Assembly: GCA_040954595.2 (NCBI GenBank)
Contig: CM082590.2
Span: 5,208,001-5,272,000 of the forward strand
DNA from: Balanoglossus misakiensis
Lineage: Eukaryota > Hemichordata
DNA: 64,000 nt
Direction: 5' to 3'
Shown here: in pieces, positions 59,018 to 64,000 of the stretch
Layout: every line of letters starts with the position of its first letter
Position numbering within the stretch: position 1 is the first letter of the stretch
Notes under the pieces: model-generated
Database searches by the model: none
What the model saw: only the letters and a program-made list of their open reading frames with translations
What the model was told of the DNA's origin: nothing
Program-made: the position numbers and the translations under genes

Positions 59018-60457
59018 CTTTCTTGCTGTCTTTCTTTCTTTCTTTCTTTATTCTTGTGTCAATTCTTCGGCCAACTAAATCTCTGAAACTACTGCAGGTA
59101 CACTGCTCAAACTTGCTACAGTGGTCAAGGTCTATGAGTAGATGTGCAGTGACTTGTGAATACTTAATTAGTCACGTGACCTGGCGGCCATATTGGATTT
59201 TCTGAAAAAATTCAAATCTCAGATCTCAGAAACTACAAGTCAGATCGACTTCAAATTTGGCATGCAGGTAGACTACCTTCTACCCATCATTTTTGTAATT
59301 GGAAATTTTGCTACAGTGTTGCAGTTTTTTTGCTACAATTTTTTTTCTGAAATCTGGCTTAAATTTCAAAAATCTTCTTCTCCAGAACCGGTGATAACCG
59401 AGACACGGGGTTTGGGGTATGTGGTCACCTAACTGATGTCTATCAAGTTTGCGAAGATCATTGTGATTGGTCGAAGATTATGGCGGCCATATTGGATTTT
59501 CGAAAAACCATAGTTAAACTCCAAAAATCTTCTTCTCCAGAACGGGCGATGACTGAGTCGCAAGATTCAGGGAGTATGGTCACTACACTGATGTCTATCA
59601 AGTTTGCAAAGAACATTGTGATTGGTCGAAGATTATGGTGGCCATATTGGATTTTGTAAAAAGCAGTGAAAAATTGAAATTCCTTTTTCTAGTCTAAAAA
59701 TTGATAGCATACAAATTCTTTTTATGGATATCAATCGTCATGTGACTAAAATATGTTACAATTTTTTGGCGATTTTTCACATGACCTTTGACCTACTTAT
59801 CACGCGTTATTATTTCTGCATATCTAATTCCAGGTTAAACTATAGGGCTAGACGTTTGGTTTTTGATGAATGTGGATTAGTGTGTGATCAAAATATTTTG
59901 CTACTTTTCATGACCCCTTTGACCTCTGCTGACCTCATTAATTATGTGCATAGCTAATTACAGGCGAACCAATAGAGCTGGAGGTTTGGTTTTTGTTGGA
60001 CATGGACCAGTATGGGATCAACATTTTTTGCCCAAATGTTGGGTGACCTCTGGTGACATTTGACCTACTTTCGCATATCTAAGCACCCAGAGCAGATACA
60101 GCCATGACATTTGGCAGGATGGGACCAAAATGTAAAGCCACATTTTTGGGTCACCTATGACACTTGCTGACCTCATTAAATATGCACATACCTAATTACA
60201 GGCGAACCAATAGAGCTAGAGTTTTGGTTTTTGTTTGACATGGACCAGTATGGGTCAAAAAAATTTGCCTAAATGTTGGGTGACCTCAGGTGACCTTTGA
60301 CCTACTTCACCCTATTTCAGCAGCAAAAATACACACATCCTTGTTATGTCATGAGATAATACATCCGATAGAAAATTCTGTTTCTTCTCATTCTTACTGT
60401 GCATATATAATTCAAGATCAGCGCTTGGGCCCGACAATGCTGCTTGCAGCTTTAATT
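59018..60457 (+). repeat. Array unit 18 (B, subtype 2)
   Basis: Subtype-2 3' end but with CTGCTTGCAGC. One DR1 mutated to GTGACATTTGACC at 60054. Confidence 0.9.
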
Positions 60458-60460
60458 CTG

Positions 60461-60492
<32 letters not shown>

Positions 60493-61583
60493 TATTCTTG
60501 GTTCCATTCTTTATCGCTCTAGATCTCAAACACCGCTGCAGGTACAGTTCTCAAACTTGCTACAGTGGTCAAGGTCAATGAGTAGATGTGCAGTGACTTG
60601 TGAATACTTAATTAGTCACGTGACATGGCGGCCATCTTGGATTTTCTGAAAAAATGCAAATCTCAGATCTCAGAAACTACAAGTCAGATCGACTTCAAAT
60701 TTGGCATGCTGGTAGACTACCTTCTGCCCATCATTTTTGTAATTGGAAATTATGCTGACAAAGTTGCCGTTTTTTTGCTACAATTTTTTTTCTGAAATCT
60801 GGCCTAAATTTCAAAAATCTTCTTCTCCAGAACCGGTGATAACCGAGACACGGGGTTTGGGGTATGTGGTCACCTAACTGATGTCTATCAAGTTTGCGAA
60901 GATCATAGTGATTGGTCCAAGATTATGGCGGCCATATTGGATTTTCGAAAAACCCTAGTAAAATTTGAAAAATCTTCTACTCAAGAACCGGCGATAACCG
61001 AGTCACAAGATTTGGTGTGTGTGGTCATTAAACAGATGTCTATCAAGTTTGCGAAGATGAATGTGATTGGTCGAAGATTATGGCGGCCATATTGGATTTT
61101 GTGAAAAATGATTAAAAAGTAAAAATTCCCTTTCTAGCCTAATAATTGATAGCACAGATATTCTTTTTATGGATATGAATCATCATATGACAAGAATAAG
61201 CTATAAATATTTTGGTAATTTTGGCAATGACCTTTGACCTACTTTTGACGCATCATTTTTCTGCATATCTAATTCCAGGCTAACCAATAGGGCTATAAGT
61301 TTGGTTTTTGATGTATGTGGATTTGTATGTGATCAAAAAATTTTGCTACTTTTCATGACCCCTTTGACCTCTGCTGACCTCATTAAATATGCATATACCT
61401 AATTAATGATGAACCAATAGACCTAGAGGTTTTGTTTTTGTTATACATGGACCAGTATGGGGTCAAAATATTTTGCCCAAATGTTGGGTGACCTCGGGTG
61501 ACCTTTGACCTACTTAACACTATATTAGCATCAGATCAGATAATAGAGCTTGGGCCCGGACAATGCTGCTTGCAGCTTTAATT
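60458..61583 (+). repeat. Array unit 19 (B, short)
   Basis: 1.13 kb. Same 3' deletion junction as unit 11 (ATATTAGCATCAGATCAG). Head nearly identical to unit 20. Confidence 0.9.
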
Positions 61584-63247
61584 CTTTCTTTCTTTCTTTA
61601 TTCTTGGTTCCATTCTTTATCGCTCTAGATCTCAAACACTGCTGCAGGTACAGTTCTCAAACTTGCTACAGTGGTCAAGGTCAATGAGTAGATGTGCAGT
61701 GACTTGTGAATACTTAATTAGTCATGTGACATGGCGGCCATCTTGGATTTTCTGAAAAAATGCAAATCTCAGATCTCAGAAACTACAAGTCAGATCGACT
61801 TCAAATTTGGCATGCTCGTAGACTACCTTTTGCCCATCATTTTTGTAATTGGAAATTATGCTGACAAAGTTGCAGTTTTTTTGCTACAATTTTTTTTCTG
61901 AAATCTGGCCTAAATTTCAAAAATCTTCTTCTCCAGAACCGGTGATAACCGAGACACAGGGTTTGGGGTATGTGGTCACCTAACTGATGTCTATCAAGTT
62001 TGCGAAGATCATTGTGATTGGTCGAAGATTATGGCGGCCATATTGGATTTTCGAAAAACCCTAGTAAAATTTGAAAAATCTTCTACTCAAGAACCGGCCA
62101 TAACCGAGTCACAAGATTTGGTGTGTGTGGTCATTAAACAGATGTCTATCAAGTTTGCGAAGATGAATGTGATTGGTCGAAGATTATGGCGGCCATATTG
62201 GATTTTGTGAAAAACGATTAAAAAGTAAAAATTCCCTTTCTAGCCTAATAATTGATAGCACAGAAATTCTTTTTATGGATATGAATCATCATATGACAAG
62301 AATAAGCTATAAATATTTTGGTAATTTTGGCAATGACCTTTGACCTACTTTTGACGCATCATTTTTCTGCATATCTAATTCCAGGCTAACCAATAGGGCT
62401 ATAAGTTTGGTTTTTGATGTATGTGGATTTGTATGTGATCAAATAATTTCGCTACTTTTCATGACCACTTTGACCTCTGCTGACCTCATTAAATATGCGC
62501 ATACCTAATTACAGATTAACCAATAGACCTAAAGGTTTGAGTTTTTTTGGACATGGATCAGTATGGGGTCAAAATATTTTGCCCAAATGTTGGGTGACCT
62601 CCGGTGACCTTTGACCTACTTTTGAATATCTCGGCATCCAAAGCAGGTACAGCCTTGGCATTCGGAGATATGGGGCCATTATGAAAAGCCAAAGTTTTGG
62701 GTCACCTGTGACCTCTGCTGACCTCATTAATTATGTGCATAACTAATTACAGGCGAACCAATAGAGCTAGAGGTCTGGTTTTTATTGGACATGGACCACT
62801 ATGGGTAAAAATTTTCTGCCCAAATTTTGGGTGACCTCAGATGACCTTTGACCTACTTTTGCATATCTCGGCATCCAAAGCAGGTACAGCCTTGGCATTT
62901 GGAGATATGGGGCCATAATGAAAAGCCAAAGTTTTGGGTCACCTGTGACACCTGCTTAACTCATTATTTATGTGCATACCTAATTACGGGCTAACCAAAA
63001 GGGCTAGAGGTCTGGTTTTTGTTGGACATGGACCACTATGGGTCAAAATATTCTCCCCAAATTGTGGGTGACCCCTGGGTGACCTTTGCCCTACTTAACA
63101 CTATATCAGCACCAAACATAGATATAACCTTGATATTTCTTGGGATAAAACACAGCATTATGTTTCTACACATTAATTATGTGCATATCTAATAATCAGA
63201 TCAGATAATAGAGCTTGGGCACGGACAATGCTGCTTGCAGCTTTAAT
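61584..63247 (+). repeat. Array unit 20 (B)
   Basis: Head like unit 19; 3' part full length. Contains one mutated site (GTGACCTTTGCCC at 63079) and an altered end (GGGCACGGACAATG). Confidence 0.9.
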
Positions 63248-64000
63248 CTTTCTTTCTTTTTTCTTGTGTCAATTTCTTCGGCCAACGAGATCTCTGAAAC
63301 TACTGCAGGTACACTTCTCAAACTTGCTACAGTGGTCAAGGTCAATGAGTAGATGTGCAGTGACTTGTGAATAATTAATTAGTCACGTGACCTGGCGGCC
63401 ATATTGGATTTTCTGAAAAAATTCAAATCTCAGATCTCAGAAACTACAAGTCAGATCGACTTCAAATTTGGCATGCAGGTAGACTACCTTCTACCCATCA
63501 TTTTTGTAATTGGAAATTTTGCTGTCAATGTTGCAGTTTTTTTGCTACAATTTTTTTTCTGAAATCTGGCTTAAATTTCAAAAATCTTCTTCTCCAGAAC
63601 CAGTGATAACCGAGACACTGGGTTTGGGGTATGTGGTCACCTAACTGATGTCTATCAAGTTTGCGAAGATCATTGTGATTGGTCGAAGATTATGGCGGCC
63701 ATATTGGATTTTAGAAAAACCATAGTTAAACTCCAAAAATCTTCTTCTCCAGAACGGGCGATGACTGAGTCGCAAGATTCGGGGAGTATGGTCACTACAC
63801 TGATGTCTATCAAGTTTGCAAAGAGCATTGTGATTGGTCGAAGATTATGGCGGCCATATTGGATTTTGTAAAAAGCAGTGAAAAATTGAAATTCCTTTTT
63901 CTAGTCTAAAAATTGATAGCATACAAATTCTTTTTATGGATATCAATCGTCATGTGACTAAAATATGTTACAATTTTTTGGCGATTTTTCACATGACCTT
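63248..64000 (+). repeat. Array unit 21 (B, subtype-2 body, cut by window edge)
   Basis: Head and 157-bp modules only. The CGGGGAGTATGGTCAC variant and GTAAAAAGCAGTG match units 15, 16 and 18. It is cut off inside the first DR1 site. Confidence 0.9.

Larger units (their letters stand above)
31326..64000 (+). repeat. Head-to-tail repeat array, 20 full units plus a cut 21st
   Basis: Every unit ends in GCTTGGGCCCG..., a short spacer, GCTGCTTGCAGCT, then TTAATT (family B) or ATATT (family A). A pyrimidine tract follows (TTTC-type in B, TTC-type in A), then a head block with GCTACAGTGGTCAAGGTCAA (B) or CACAATGGTGCAGGCCAATG (A). All units point the same way. Family B bodies contain a ~157-bp module in 2-3 copies (GATTATGGCGGCCATATTGG) and a ~240-bp module in 2-4 copies. 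Family A bodies have an AT-rich head plus 2-6 copies of the ~240-bp module. No frame is conserved across units, so it is non-coding. The right edge lies outside the window. Confidence 0.95.

Noticed and set aside
33199-60649. Recurring ~62-residue frames (QISDLRNYKSD...) and ~67-residue minus frames (AFHYGPIPPNAKAV...) in each B unit
   Set aside because: They recur because the DNA repeats; lengths and frames break freely between units, and A units lack them, so there is no sign of selection for protein.
31326-64000. CRISPR array
   Set aside because: Repeats are 53 bp to 2 kb, with no short constant repeat alternating with unique equal-length spacers.

Overview
This window is animal nuclear DNA. 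It shows spliced genes with GT-AG introns, metazoan domain architectures, LINE and TTAA-type transposon remnants, and a very high repeat load. The gene content (an ankyrin-Roc-COR-death-like signalling protein) and the repeat style suit a marine invertebrate deuterostome such as an amphioxus. That placement is an inference; no single sequence here proves the species.

Layout. 1-6.2 kb is a nest of old repeats: a ~540-bp direct repeat at both ends (30-570, 4454-4991), a large inverted repeat (3291-4195), a 126-bp minisatellite, a decayed tyrosine-recombinase gene on the minus strand (about 1020-2304), and a 5'-truncated, frameshifted LINE 3' end (4992-6155). 6.4-8.1 kb holds two homologous phase-1/phase-1 exons of a minus-strand gene that probably encodes tandem cysteine-bearing extracellular beta domains. 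8.2-14.4 kb is repeats, foldback elements and unannotated sequence, including one isolated fragment (9105-9514) of the repeat family that fills the right half of the window.

15,056-29,859 (minus strand) is the main gene. Eleven exons join without a break into a predicted 840-residue protein with ankyrin repeats, a Roc GTPase with P-loop, DxxG and xRAD motifs, a COR region and a C-terminal death-like domain. It resembles the non-kinase part of DAPK1-type ROCO proteins. Its introns hold TTAA-flanked foldback MITEs, a ~180-bp (ACAT)n tract and a nested transposon next to exon 1.

31.3-64.0 kb is one uninterrupted head-to-tail array of 20 complete units (1.1-2.1 kb each) plus a cut 21st, running off the right edge. 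There are two related families: B (units 1-5 and 11-21) and A (units 6-10). Each unit is built from smaller tandem modules. A ~240-bp module carries a perfect direct repeat of the nuclear-receptor half-site AGGTCA with spacing 1, often followed by a third half-site at spacing 4; I count about 66 exact spacing-1 sites by eye. A ~157-bp module carries ATGGCGGCCATATTGG. Most unit heads carry a GTCACGTGAC palindrome. At five unit junctions sit arrays of 3-5 short perfect hairpins (22 in all) whose arms differ between copies by paired changes. I see no protein gene in the array; the open frames there are repeat translations.

The array, its hairpin clusters and its dense receptor-like sites are the most unusual content of the window.
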